A DNA stretch of 62,780 nt, taken from assembly GCA_030064845.1 (NCBI GenBank), contig JASJEC010000002.1:1-62780 (forward strand), written 5' to 3'. Positions 1-9,121 of this stretch are shown piece after piece. The notes beneath the pieces are model-generated. The model saw only the letters and a list, made by a program, of their open reading frames with translations, was not told the DNA's origin and searched no databases. The first letter of the stretch is position 1; the number at the start of each line of letters is the position of its first letter. Source of the DNA: Kiloniellales bacterium. GTDB lineage: Bacteria > Pseudomonadota > Alphaproteobacteria > Kiloniellales > JAKSDN01. The translations under genes were made by a program, and so were the position numbers.

Positions 1-177
1 GCCTTCCGCGACGCCGCCCCGGCGCAAATGCGCCCCGTCCCGAAGGGATCCGGCGAAATCGGCCCGCTGCCGCGTTGCTTGTCGTCGAATATGCTCGGCA
101 TGTCCTTCCTCCTCGCGCCTAACAGCAGGCCGATTTCACTCGGACCAGGAGCGCGCCCTGAATGTCAACAGGCCTAG
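1..177 (-). repeat. Repeat element C, copy 1 (truncated by window edge)
   Basis: This is a near-identical inverted copy of the right-hand element C (20331-20602). Aligning the two over about 175 bases shows only about four substitutions and one missing C near position 173. Only the half carrying one terminal inverted repeat lies in the window, and about 94 bases would be outside it. It shares a CTAG tetranucleotide (174-177) with module A. No open frame in it looks like a transposase, so it reads as a non-autonomous, MITE-like element. Confidence 0.75.
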
Positions 178-239
178 AGCGGATCATGTTTAGATGGAAC
201 CACTACGTGGTTTCCAACTAAACATGAGAATCCCCTCTA
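174..239 (+). repeat. Palindromic repeat module A, copy 1
   Basis: This is an imperfect palindrome with ends of the type CTAGAGCGGAT and an inner stem built on CATGTTTAG/CTAAACATG. The right outer arm is decayed here (CCCCTCTA instead of CCGCTCTA). It is followed after 11 bases by module B in facing orientation. The same A-B pair recurs at 20192-20334 and 57992-58133. Confidence 0.8.
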
Positions 240-250
240 CACTTAAGGTT

Positions 251-315
251 TAGAGCAGATTCACCGGGTTGATGGATCGCCCGTGGCGATTCCATCAAAC
301 CCGGATCTGCTCTAG
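251..315 (+). repeat. Palindromic repeat module B, copy 1
   Basis: The outer arms are TAGAGCAGAT and ATCTGCTCTA, and the inner stem is CCGGGTTGATGGATCGCC against GGCGATTCCATCAAACCCGG. A three-base bulge (TCA) sits on the left arm. The module ends four bases before the stop codon of the leftward gene at 320-889, so it would be transcribed as its 3' hairpin. Confidence 0.8.
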
Positions 316-319
316 GCAT

Positions 320-872
320 TCAGCGCCGCGTTGCCGTGACCTTCTGGCGCTCGCCCAGATTGATGAAGCTCAGTTCAAGCGTGCGCGCGGTGCAGCTGTA
401 GAGGTAGTTCTGCTCCTTGCCGCGCTCGTCGCCGGCCGCCGGGACCACCACGGTCGGCATGGGGACGCGCCGGCCCGACAGCTCGATCTGATTGCTCAGC
501 CTGATCTTGCCGCGCACGCCGTAGGTGCAGAGCTCGCCGTCCCGCGCGACGCAGACCCGGCCGACGGGCGAGCCGGTGATCCTGCTTTCCAGGCGCAGGC
601 CGGCCTTCGCCGTCGCCTGGCTGTCGAGCGCGATGCGCAGGTGAAACAGCCGGTCCTGCCGAACCACCAGTTCGACCTGCCCGTCGGTCGACTGGACCGT
701 CAGACCGAGGAAAGTGGCCGCGGTCTCGCGCCAATGGGGATGGACCGTGTCGGCGGGCAGCAGCCAGTCGCCGACCAGGCAGGGATCGAAGTCCGCCCGG
801 CAGCCACAGGGCCCCTCCTCGGCCCGGGCGGGCAGGGCCGCCGCCGCGGTCAGCGCGGCGAAGACCGCCGCC

Positions 873-889
<17 letters not shown>
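320..889 (-). CDS. Secreted protein of unknown function
   Basis: The 189-residue product begins with a signal peptide (basic MRRW, then an alanine-rich hydrophobic core, cleavage near ARA-EE at about residue 23). The mature part carries several cysteines (Cys-Gly-Cys and DPC near residues 28-38, and later single ones in the VCVA, LCTYG and YSC stretches), suggesting disulphides in the periplasm. I recognise no family. The start overlaps the last 17 bases of the alcohol dehydrogenase gene, so the two are probably co-transcribed and translationally coupled. The stop lies four bases from palindromic module B, which may end the transcript. Confidence 0.7.
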
Positions 890-2006
<1,117 letters not shown>

Positions 2007-2075
2007 GCCGGTCGGGCCCCCTTCGTGTCGGGTTCCGGACAGCCTGCCGCATTTTGGCATGGCGGCCAAAGAGAA

Positions 2076-2107
2076 ACCGCGCCCCGGGCGTTCGCCCGGG
2101 GCGCGGT
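2076..2107 (-). terminator. Rho-independent terminator
   Basis: A perfect 15-bp inverted repeat (2076-2090 against 2093-2107) forms a very GC-rich hairpin. On the minus strand it is followed by a T-rich run (TTTCTCTTT). It lies 28 bases past the stop codon of the leftward binding-protein gene and ahead of the alcohol dehydrogenase start. Confidence 0.8.
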
Positions 2108-2134
2108 CCTCCGGCATTCCTGCGACGCGGGGCG

Positions 2135-3109
2135 TCAGTTGATGACGCGGCTCGCGCGCGACAGCATTTCCGGCGGGACTTCCACGCCAAGGCGGTTGGC
2201 GATCGCCGAGTTGACCATCATCTCGCCGCGCTGGTTGCGCGCGATGGGGATGCGGTTCGGCGAGTCCCCGTCGAGGATGCGCAGGGCCGCTTCCGCCGCC
2301 CATTCGCCCTGCTCCGTGGCGTCCTTGCTGTAGGAAACCATGACGAAGGGCGCCATCCAGGGCTGGACCGAGCCGCTCGGGATGCGGCTGTTCTCCTGCA
2401 CGAAGGCCACGGCCTCGGCGTCGTTCCAGCCTTCGATGCCGGCGTTGTTGTACATGAAGAGGATGTCGACCTTGTTCTGCAGGTCGAGATAGGCCTGCTT
2501 CCACTCCTCGAAGGTGTCCACGTAGACGTCCTCCTGGAAGTAGATATTCAGCAGCTGGCCGTACTTCTGGACCACCTTTCGGTTGGTCTCGCTGTTGGTG
2601 CCCAGCGAGCCGAGCCGGGTGCCGTTCGAGAACCGGCGCAGGATATCGAAGAGGTGGTCCGGCGCCTCGACCTCGACCATGCCGGTCACGTTGGACGCCG
2701 GATAGCCGTAGCCCGAGGCATCCCAGTTGACCCCGGCGAAGACGACCGGCAGGTCGCTGCCGCGGAAGTAGGGCACGATCAGGTACTTCTGGGCGTTGTC
2801 GTCCGCGGCGATGACCACGTCGGGCTTCATCCGATCGATCACCTGCTTCGCGCGCAGGCCGGCCCGCTTCTTGAAGTCCTCGCCCTTGTTGTTCTTGGTG
2901 TCCATCCGGTGGACGTGGAGCTCGACGTCGTGGCTGGCGAGCACGCGGACGATACCGGTCGTGATGCCGTCGCTCCAGGCGTAGCCCTTGTGGTAAGAAT
3001 CGATGAAGAGAACGCGTTTCTTGCCGAAGTTGCCGCCCTGCCAGAGGTAGAACCCGCCGGCGGCCAGGACGATCGGGATCAGCAGTCCCAAGAGTATCTT
3101 CTTGCCCAT
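2135..3109 (-). CDS. ABC-type substrate-binding protein (PF04392-like), orphan
   Basis: The 324-residue protein has one N-terminal hydrophobic segment (about residues 4-22) that could be a signal anchor or uncleaved signal. It is followed by a periplasmic-binding fold starting at KRVLFIDSYHKGYAW. The motifs DVVIAADDNAQKY and LPVVFAGVNWD are typical of the ABC_sub_bind family found with uncharacterised permeases or fused to histidine kinases. No permease or ATPase gene is adjacent, so it may serve a distant transporter or act as a sensor. The ATG at 3109 has an AAGGAG ribosome site. The 236 bases upstream (3110-3345) hold no gene or clear signal that I can see. Confidence 0.75.
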   Translation of the reverse strand: MGKKILLGLLIPIVLAAGGFYLWQGGNFGKKRVLFIDSYHKGYAWSDGITTGIVRVLASHDVELHVHRMDTKNNKGEDFKKRAGLRAKQVIDRMKPDVVIAADDNAQKYLIVPYFRGSDLPVVFAGVNWDASGYGYPASNVTGMVEVEAPDHLFDILRRFSNGTRLGSLGTNSETNRKVVQKYGQLLNIYFQEDVYVDTFEEWKQAYLDLQNKVDILFMYNNAGIEGWNDAEAVAFVQENSRIPSGSVQPWMAPFVMVSYSKDATEQGEWAAEAALRILDGDSPNRIPIARNQRGEMMVNSAIANRLGVEVPPEMLSRASRVIN

Positions 3110-3345
3110 GGTCGTCTCCTTCGCCCCCTTGGATGGATGCCTTCTGCAGCCTCCAGAAAGCCTTTACCGAGCCCAGGCTTGGTCTAGGACGATAGGGTTA
3201 AGAATGTGTTTTAGAGGCCGTTTGCGCGCTTTTTGACGCGGATTCGGGCTATTTTGGCCGGAATCTGCGTATTCAACGTTGATTTTGGCGGTTGCGGATC
3301 GCGCCTGAGTGAGGATCGCTCGAGGAGGCGCGCGGGGCCTCCGCC

Positions 3346-4248
3346 CTAGTCTCCGTCCTTCAGCCGTTCCAGGTCCTCGATCCGGCGCGGCCAGTCTTTC
3401 TTGAGCAGGCGGGAGAGGCCGCGGTCGGCCAGCACCTGGCCGCCGGTCTGGCAGCGCGGGCAGTAATTGGTCTCGTTTTCGGCATAGCGGATGCGCTGGA
3501 TCGCCGTGCCGCAGGCGGGGCAGGGCTTGCCGTAGCGGCCGTGGGCCGCCATGCCCTCGCGGAAGGCCGTGACCTTCTCGGGGAAGGCCTCGCCGTAGTG
3601 CTCGCTGAGACGCCGGCACCAGTCCGCCAGCGTGTCGCGGGTCGCGTCGAACAGGCGCCGGGTCTCCTCGGGCGTCAGCTTTCCGGTCACGGCGACCGGC
3701 GAGAGCCCGGCGCGGTGGAGGATCTCGTCGGAATAAGCGTTGCCGATGCCGCTGAAGGCGCGCGGATCGGTCAGCGCCCGCTTGACGGTGTGGTTCTCGC
3801 GGGTGAGCGCCGCCGCGAAGCCCGCGAGATCGGTCTCGAAGACCTCCAGGCCGCCGGAGTCGTGCTCCGCCAGGGCCGCCTCGCCCTTGACCAGGTGCAG
3901 CGAGGCGCGGCGCTTGGTGCCCGCCTCGGTCAGGGTCAGGCTGCCGTGATCGAAATCGAAGGCGGCGAGCCCCTGCTTGCCGGGCAGGGCGGCGCCTGGC
4001 TTCTGCCAGTGCAGCCGCCCGGCGATCATCAGGTGCAGGACCAGCCAGAGCTCGCCCTCGAGACCGACGGCGATCCGCTTGCCGAGACGGCGCAGAGCCG
4101 TAACCTGGCGGCCTTCCGCGCTCTTGATCGGCGGGTCGACCGAGCGCAGCAGGAAGGGGCTGGCGAGGCGGACGCTCTCCAGGCGCCGGTTCAGGATCCG
4201 CGCCTCCAGCGCCTCGATGTAGACCGTGATGTCCGGCAGCTCCGGCAT
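3346..4248 (-). CDS. Fpg/Nei-family DNA glycosylase
   Basis: The 300-residue protein starts MPELPD, giving the catalytic N-terminal proline (after Met removal) and Glu of the formamidopyrimidine-DNA glycosylase family, base-excision repair enzymes for oxidised purines. The helix-two-turn-helix region with [13 protein letters not shown] lies at about residues 165-178. A complete C-terminal zinc finger is present (CPACG, then CPRCQTGGQ about 20 residues later). Unlike canonical MutM (PELPEVE), the start reads [11 protein letters not shown], so this is a divergent paralogue and I do not call it mutM. Whether its substrate is 8-oxoguanine is unknown. Confidence 0.85.
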   Translation of the reverse strand: MPELPDITVYIEALEARILNRRLESVRLASPFLLRSVDPPIKSAEGRQVTALRRLGKRIAVGLEGELWLVLHLMIAGRLHWQKPGAALPGKQGLAAFDFDHGSLTLTEAGTKRRASLHLVKGEAALAEHDSGGLEVFETDLAGFAAALTRENHTVKRALTDPRAFSGIGNAYSDEILHRAGLSPVAVTGKLTPEETRRLFDATRDTLADWCRRLSEHYGEAFPEKVTAFREGMAAHGRYGKPCPACGTAIQRIRYAENETNYCPRCQTGGQVLADRGLSRLLKKDWPRRIEDLERLKDGD

Positions 4249-4321
4249 GGCGGGCCAAAGCTTGGCACGGGCGATCGGTCCGGCTCAAGCGATCGGACTG
4301 ATGCGGGCCTCGGGCTCGCGG

Positions 4322-4546
4322 TCAGGGCGCAGGGGCGACGTAGCCCGCCGGGCTCTCGGCCACGGCCATGAAGTCCGTTGTCATGCCGCTCTCGGTGATG
4401 AAGTCCTCGCCCGTGACCAGGCGGCTCGCCGGGTGCGGCCGTTCGTGGCTTAGCCACTGTCCCAGCGCCGGCACGCCGACGCCGGCCAGCAGCGCAAGCA
4501 GCAGCAGGCTGCGGAAGAGCCCTCCGCCTCGCCTTTCGTTGTGCAT
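4322..4546 (-). CDS. Small single-pass membrane or secreted protein
   Basis: The 74-residue product has a basic N-terminus (MHNERRGGG), one hydrophobic segment at about residues 11-29, and a hydrophilic tail ending in VAPAP. The ATG is preceded by a strong GGGAGGG ribosome site, which supports a real gene despite its length. It lies about 100 bases downstream of the cupin gene on the same strand and just before the glycosylase gene. I recognise no family. The tail would be periplasmic if the hydrophobic part is a signal anchor. Confidence 0.55.
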   Translation of the reverse strand: MHNERRGGGLFRSLLLLALLAGVGVPALGQWLSHERPHPASRLVTGEDFITESGMTTDFMAVAESPAGYVAPAP

Positions 4547-4644
4547 CTCACCCTCCCCAAGAAGCCACATAAGGAGGGATAGCGGAGGCGGCCCCGCCGG
4601 GCTGTGTGAATTGCCACAGGGCGGAGCGACAGTTGTTCCGGGCG

Positions 4645-5028
4645 TCAGCCCTGGTAGGCCTCGTGGGTCAGAACGACGTAGAGCTTGCGCACCGGCTCCT
4701 TGACGTCCCAGGTGCATTTGCAGCCGCGCGGCATCATGAAGCTGTCGCCGGCCTTGTAGGTCTCCACGCCGCCCTCGTCGTCGATCACGTCGATATGCCC
4801 CTGGAGCAGGTAGACGAACTCGTCGTAGGGCGCGGCCTCGATTACGTGGCAGTTGGGCTCGCACTCCCAGACCCCGGCGTCGAGCTGGCCGGTCTGATCG
4901 GCGTAGTAGCTGAGGCCCCGCTCCTTGGGGTCGCCGGACTGCAACGTCTCGGGCGGGATGTAGTCGGTTGGCTCCAGGCCGGGGACGGGGGCGCCGGTCG
5001 GCAGGCGGATGCACTTGGCTTGGCTCAT
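4645..5028 (-). CDS. Cupin-domain protein
   Basis: The 127-residue protein is a single-domain cupin of the DUF861/EutQ-like type. The core reads as EFVYLLQGHIDVIDDEG, then YKAGDSFMMPRGCKCTWD, matching the two cupin motifs, but metal-binding histidines are few, so catalysis is uncertain. AGGGAGAGAG precedes the ATG. The gene starts 31 bases after the stop of the MttB-family gene, so the two are probably one operon controlled by the divergent LysR gene. A role as an accessory or sensor of the amine pathway is an inference from position only. Confidence 0.75.
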   Translation of the reverse strand: MSQAKCIRLPTGAPVPGLEPTDYIPPETLQSGDPKERGLSYYADQTGQLDAGVWECEPNCHVIEAAPYDEFVYLLQGHIDVIDDEGGVETYKAGDSFMMPRGCKCTWDVKEPVRKLYVVLTHEAYQG

Positions 5029-5059
5029 GTCTCTCTCCCTTCGCTCAAGATCTCTGCGG

Positions 5060-6637
5060 TTAGTGCCACTGGTCAGGCGTGGCGGCTTTCTCTCGCGCCA
5101 TGAAATCCAGAAGCGCCTCGTCGATTGCCGGATCGAGCGGCGGCGCCTCGTAGGCCGCCAGCATTTCCCGCCAGCGCCGGTGGGCGCGCCGCTCCAGGTC
5201 CTGCCGGCCGGCCTCGTCCCACTGCTCGTAGGAGGCCGTGTCGGCCAGCGCGGAGTCGAAGTTGGCGGCCTCGAAGTTGGCCAGGGTGTGCGCGCTGCCG
5301 AGATAGTTGCCGCCGGGACCGGCCTCCCGATAGGCCTCGGCGGCCAGCGCGTTGTCGTCGAGGGTCAGACCCTCCAGCATGCGCAGCATCATCCCGCAGT
5401 GGTCCAGGTCCATGACGAACTTCTCGTAGCCCATGGTAAGCCCACCCTCGAGCCAGCCCGCGGCGTGGAACAGGAAGTTGGACCCGGCCAGGACGCCGGC
5501 CATCATGCTCGCCACCGATTCCTGCATGGCCTGTCCGTCGGCGACCTTGGAGGCGGTCAGGTGGCCGCCGCACCTGAGCGGCAGGCCGAGCCGGCGGCAG
5601 AGCTGGGCGATGGCGAAGGTCGAGAGGCTGGCCTCGGGCGTGCCGAATGTGGGCGCCCCGGTCTTCAGGTTCATGGTGGTGAGGAAGCTGCCGTAGACCA
5701 CCGGCGCGCCCCGGCGCACCAGCTGGCTGAGGGCGATCCCCGCCATGGCCTCGGCGTGGGATTGCGCCAGCAACGCCGGTTGGGTCACCGGGCCCATGGC
5801 GCCGCCCAGAATGAAGGGCGAGACCACCACGCTCTGGTTAGCCGCGGCGTAGGCGCGGAGCGCGCCCGACATGGTCTCGTCGAAGACCAGGGGCGAGTTG
5901 ACGTTGATGTTGCCCTGGATGACGCAGTGGTCTTCCAGGTAGTCCTCGCCGAAGACCAGGCGCGCCATGGCGATGGAGTCCTCGGCCCGCGCCGGCGCGG
6001 TCACGGCGCCCATGAAGGGCTTGGTCGAGTAGCGCAGGTGGGCGTAGACCATGTCGAGGTGGCGCTTGTTGACCGGGATGTCGACCGGCTCGCAGACCGT
6101 GCCGCCCGAATGGTTCAGCCAGGGCGTGGCGTAGGCCAGCTTCACGAAGTTGCGGAAGTCCTGGAGGGTGGCGTAGCGGCGGCCGCCCTCCAGGTCGGTG
6201 ACGAAGGGCGGGCCGTAGGCCGGCATGAGCACGATGTGGTCGCCGCCCAGGGTGATCGCCGAGGCGGGATCGCGGCCCTCCATGCGGAAGCTCCGCGGCG
6301 CGGTGGCGCAGAGGGCGCGGGCCTGCCCGCTCTCGAAGCGCACCCGCTCGCCCTTGACCGTGGCGCCGGCCGCCTTGAAGAGGCCTAAAGCCTCGGCGTC
6401 GCCGCGGAACTCGACGCCGATCTCCTTGAGGATCCAGTCGGCCTGGGCCTCCAGGCGCGCGAGGCCCTCCTCGTCGAGCAGCTCGAAGGTCGGCACCCGG
6501 CGGCGGAAGCGCGCGGGCGGCGGAAAGCTGTTGCGGTCGCCGCGGCGGGCAACGCGGGCGGCGCGTCCACCGGCGCGGCGGCCGGGCGGGGCCGAGGGTG
6601 TCGCCGTCTGCTCGATCCCGGAAACTTCTGTGACCAA
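5060..6637 (-). CDS. Trimethylamine methyltransferase (MttB) superfamily protein, non-pyrrolysine type
   Basis: The protein of about 525 residues belongs to the MttB superfamily, corrinoid-dependent methyltransferases that demethylate quaternary or tertiary amines. A basic arginine-rich head (RRAGGRAARVARRG) precedes the TIM-barrel-type core. The frame is open throughout with no internal amber codon, so it lacks the pyrrolysine of true trimethylamine MttB and resembles glycine-betaine-type members. I chose a TTG start at 6637 because GGAG lies ten bases upstream; a TTG at 6712 is also in frame but has no ribosome site and reaches the spacer toward the regulator. No corrinoid protein or activator is adjacent, so substrate and methyl acceptor are unknown. 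Confidence 0.8.
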   Translation of the reverse strand: MVTEVSGIEQTATPSAPPGRRAGGRAARVARRGDRNSFPPPARFRRRVPTFELLDEEGLARLEAQADWILKEIGVEFRGDAEALGLFKAAGATVKGERVRFESGQARALCATAPRSFRMEGRDPASAITLGGDHIVLMPAYGPPFVTDLEGGRRYATLQDFRNFVKLAYATPWLNHSGGTVCEPVDIPVNKRHLDMVYAHLRYSTKPFMGAVTAPARAEDSIAMARLVFGEDYLEDHCVIQGNINVNSPLVFDETMSGALRAYAAANQSVVVSPFILGGAMGPVTQPALLAQSHAEAMAGIALSQLVRRGAPVVYGSFLTTMNLKTGAPTFGTPEASLSTFAIAQLCRRLGLPLRCGGHLTASKVADGQAMQESVASMMAGVLAGSNFLFHAAGWLEGGLTMGYEKFVMDLDHCGMMLRMLEGLTLDDNALAAEAYREAGPGGNYLGSAHTLANFEAANFDSALADTASYEQWDEAGRQDLERRAHRRWREMLAAYEAPPLDPAIDEALLDFMAREKAATPDQWH

Positions 6638-6753
6638 GACTTCTTTACTCCAGACCGCGCGTTCCCCTGACACACTTAGGAAATCACCGAACGTTGCCGC
6701 CGCGCAAACCAAATGATTTGCACGCTACGTTCAAGAAACCTAAACACGGGAGT

Positions 6754-7629
6754 ATGCGCTTCCGGTCCTTCGACAGCCTGCGCCTCTTCGACGTGGTCGC
6801 CGGCCATCTCAGCTTCACCGCGGCCGCCTCGGAGCTGAACCTGACCAAGGGGGCGGTCAGCTACCAGATCGCCCGCCTCGAGGACGAGCTCGGCTTCCCG
6901 CTCTTCACCCGCGGCAACCGGGGCATCGCGCTGACCGAGAAGGGCCAGCGCCTGTGGCATGCGTCGCGGATCGCCTTCCGCGACCTCGACCGGGAGATCG
7001 CCGCCCTGCGCGAGGCGGCGCCCGAGCGGATCACCATCGGCACCTCGACCTACTTCGCCTCGCGCTGGCTCTCGCCGCGGCTCATGACCTTCCTCGCCGA
7101 CCACCCGGGCGTCGGCCTGCGGCTCCAGCCGCTGGTCGACCTCTTCGACCTGCGCAGCCACCACATCGACCTGGCGATCCGCTGGGGGCGCGGCGACTGG
7201 ACCGACATGGAGATCGAGCCGCTTTTCGCCTGCCCGGCCTTTCCCACGGCGGGCGCCGCGATCCACCGCCGGGCCGGGGAGGGTGGGCTCGAGGCCCTGC
7301 TAACTGGCGTGCCCCTGCTGCAGGACCGCGACGGCAGCGAGGCCTGGCGCGACTGGCACGAGGTCGCCGGCCTCTCCTACCGCCCGGGGCGCGACGAGCT
7401 GGTGATCCCCGACCCCAACGTGCGGGTTCAAGCGGTGATCGACGGCCAGGGCGTGGCGCTGAACGACGCCCTGGTGCAGGAGGAAATGGCGGCCGGCCGC
7501 CTCTACCGAATCTCACCGGTCGAGCTCTCGAACTACGGCTATTTCCTGGCCTACCCCAAGGGCGCGCTCAACATCCCCGGACTCAAGGCCTTCCGCGACT
7601 GGATTGTGGCCGAGGCGGGCGCGGCCTGA
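6754..7629 (+). CDS. LysR-family regulator (GcvA-like)
   Basis: The 291-residue protein has an N-terminal winged helix (FDSLRLFDVVAGHLSFTAAASELNLTKGAVSYQIARLE) and a C-terminal effector domain (TIGTSTYFASRWLSPRL onward), as in GcvA-type LysR proteins. The ATG at 6754 fits the usual family start; the frame is open upstream to a TTG at 6694 without support. It is divergent from the MttB-family gene with a 116-base spacer, the normal arrangement for a LysR protein controlling its neighbour and itself. A methylated amine or a product may be the effector (inference). Confidence 0.85.
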   Translation: MRFRSFDSLRLFDVVAGHLSFTAAASELNLTKGAVSYQIARLEDELGFPLFTRGNRGIALTEKGQRLWHASRIAFRDLDREIAALREAAPERITIGTSTYFASRWLSPRLMTFLADHPGVGLRLQPLVDLFDLRSHHIDLAIRWGRGDWTDMEIEPLFACPAFPTAGAAIHRRAGEGGLEALLTGVPLLQDRDGSEAWRDWHEVAGLSYRPGRDELVIPDPNVRVQAVIDGQGVALNDALVQEEMAAGRLYRISPVELSNYGYFLAYPKGALNIPGLKAFRDWIVAEAGAA

Positions 7630-7654
7630 ATGCGCTCGATGCGCTCCGCCTGCC

Positions 7655-9031
7655 CTACATCCTAAAGCCCGCTGGTCCCGGGCCGGCCTGGGCCAGGGTC
7701 ACCAGCTTGCCGAGGGCGTCGAGCAGGATCTCTTCGGGGATCTTGGGCAGGCAGACGCGCACCGCGGCCGGCGCGCGGCTGGGATCGATGGCGAAGTCCT
7801 CGGCCGGGGCGACCAGGACGTTGCGTTCGGCGGCCTCGCCGGCGAACTCCGTGCCGGTCCAGGGCCGCGCCAGCGGGATCCAGAGGTGGCCGTTGTGGGG
7901 CTCGGCGCGGTAGGGCAGGCCGGCCAGGCCACGCGCGGCGATGTCGCCCAGGTCCCGGGTCACCTGGTCGCGCTGCGCGGCCAGGGCGGCGGCCGTGCCG
8001 TCCTCGATCCAGCGGCAGGCGAGCTCCGCCATCAGCGGCGGCGCCATCCACGACGTGGTCTGGGTGACCGCGACCAGGTCCGGATAAAGCCCCCGGGGGC
8101 AGGCGATCGAGCCGACCCGGAGCCCCGGCGCGACGGTCTTGGAAAGGCTGGAGATGTAGACCGTGGCCTCGGGGTAGAGTTCCGCGAAGGCGGGCAGGGG
8201 GGCTGCCGTGGCGCGTGGGTAGACGTCGTCCTCGATGATCCGGACGCCGTGTCGGGCCGCGGTCTCGGCGATGGCCCGCCGGCGCTCGAGGCTCAGCGTC
8301 GCGGTCGTCGGGTTGTGCACGTTGGGCATGCAGAACAGCACCCGCGCGCCCTCGGCGCAGGCGGCGGCGAAGTCGTCCGGCAACAAGCCGTCGTCGTCGA
8401 CCGCGACCGGGCGCAGCGCGAGCCCGAAGAGCCGCGCCAGGTTCTTGATCCCGGGATAGGTCAGGGCCTCGACCATCAGGGTGTCGCCGGCCCGGGCGAG
8501 CGCGCCGAGCGCGATGGTCAGCGCCTGCTGGGCGCCGCTGGTCACGATCAGGTGCTCGGGGTCGGCGTCGTAGCCGCGCGCCTTGATCCATTGGGCCAGG
8601 GCCTCGCGGTGGCGCGGCTGGCCCTGGGAGAAGCCGTAGTCGAGCAGGCCGTCGAGGTCGCCGTCGCGGGCCAACTCCTGGAGCGATCGCCGCAGCGTGC
8701 TGCCGAGCGGGATGTCGACCGGCTCGTTCCGGCTGAGATCGACCGCCCCGTCGCGCTCCGGGGCGTTTTCGGCGGCGGGCGCCCGCTGGTCGCGGACATA
8801 GGTGCCGCGCCCCAGCTCGCGGACGATCAGGCCCTTCTTCTCGGCCAGCTCATAGGCCCGGTAGACCGTACCGACGGTGATCGAGAGCTCGTCGGCCAGG
8901 GCCCGCATGGTCGGCAGGCGGGTGCCGGGCGCCAGTTTTGCGCTGCGGATGTCCTCGGCGAGACGCTCGGCGATCGCCCGATAGATCGGGCCCTCGCTCT
9001 GTTCGAGGCCGGGACGCCAGATTGTATCCAT
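7655..9031 (-). CDS. MocR-type regulator (GntR winged helix fused to aminotransferase fold), PdxR-like
   Basis: The 458-residue protein fuses a GntR helix-turn-helix (residues 14-80, with IYRAIAERLAEDI and ELSITVGTVYRAYE) to a fold-type I aminotransferase domain (about 95-450). Lys298 in SSLSKTVAPGLRVG is the expected pyridoxal-phosphate lysine, and the PNVHNPT and EDDVYPR segments of the cofactor site are present. MocR proteins of this build often sense pyridoxal phosphate and control vitamin B6 genes. Here the gene is divergent from pdxJ with only 90 bases between, which supports a PdxR-type role (inference). It converges on the LysR gene with a 25-base gap. Confidence 0.87.
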   Translation of the reverse strand: MDTIWRPGLEQSEGPIYRAIAERLAEDIRSAKLAPGTRLPTMRALADELSITVGTVYRAYELAEKKGLIVRELGRGTYVRDQRAPAAENAPERDGAVDLSRNEPVDIPLGSTLRRSLQELARDGDLDGLLDYGFSQGQPRHREALAQWIKARGYDADPEHLIVTSGAQQALTIALGALARAGDTLMVEALTYPGIKNLARLFGLALRPVAVDDDGLLPDDFAAACAEGARVLFCMPNVHNPTTATLSLERRRAIAETAARHGVRIIEDDVYPRATAAPLPAFAELYPEATVYISSLSKTVAPGLRVGSIACPRGLYPDLVAVTQTTSWMAPPLMAELACRWIEDGTAAALAAQRDQVTRDLGDIAARGLAGLPYRAEPHNGHLWIPLARPWTGTEFAGEAAERNVLVAPAEDFAIDPSRAPAAVRVCLPKIPEEILLDALGKLVTLAQAGPGPAGFRM

Positions 9032-9044
9032 AACAATAAAGCTG

Positions 9045-9075
9045 TTGACGGCGATAGCTGGAGAAACGTTATGAT
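9045..9075 (+). promoter_or_regulatory. Probable sigma-70 promoter of pdxJ
   Basis: TTGACG (9045-9050) is a -35 match and TATGAT (9070-9075) a -10 match, separated by 19 bases (18 if TTATGA is taken). Transcription would begin near 9082, leaving a leader of about 40 bases before the pdxJ start. Confidence 0.55.
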
Positions 9076-9095
9076 ATCAGAGCTAAACACGCAAG

Positions 9096-9114
9096 AATTG
9101 TTTTGGTAACAATT
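9096..9114. promoter_or_regulatory. Inverted repeat in the pdxR-like/pdxJ spacer, candidate operator
   Basis: AATTGTT (9096-9102) and AACAATT (9108-9114) form a perfect seven-base inverted repeat around a five-base centre. The core TAACAAT also occurs at 9031-9037, next to the regulator's start codon. MocR proteins often bind such repeated half-sites, so this is the best candidate operator. It lies downstream of the proposed pdxJ start point. Confidence 0.45.
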
Positions 9115-9121
9115 GACCGCC

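Noticed and set aside
1..177. Element C as an insertion sequence with its own transposase
   Set aside because: None of the short frames in either copy has a DDE, HUH or serine-recombinase motif, and the full copy is only 272 bp. It is kept as a non-autonomous element.
5060..6637. A pyrrolysine-containing trimethylamine methyltransferase
   Set aside because: There is no in-frame amber codon within the gene, and no pyrrolysine genes or corrinoid protein are nearby.
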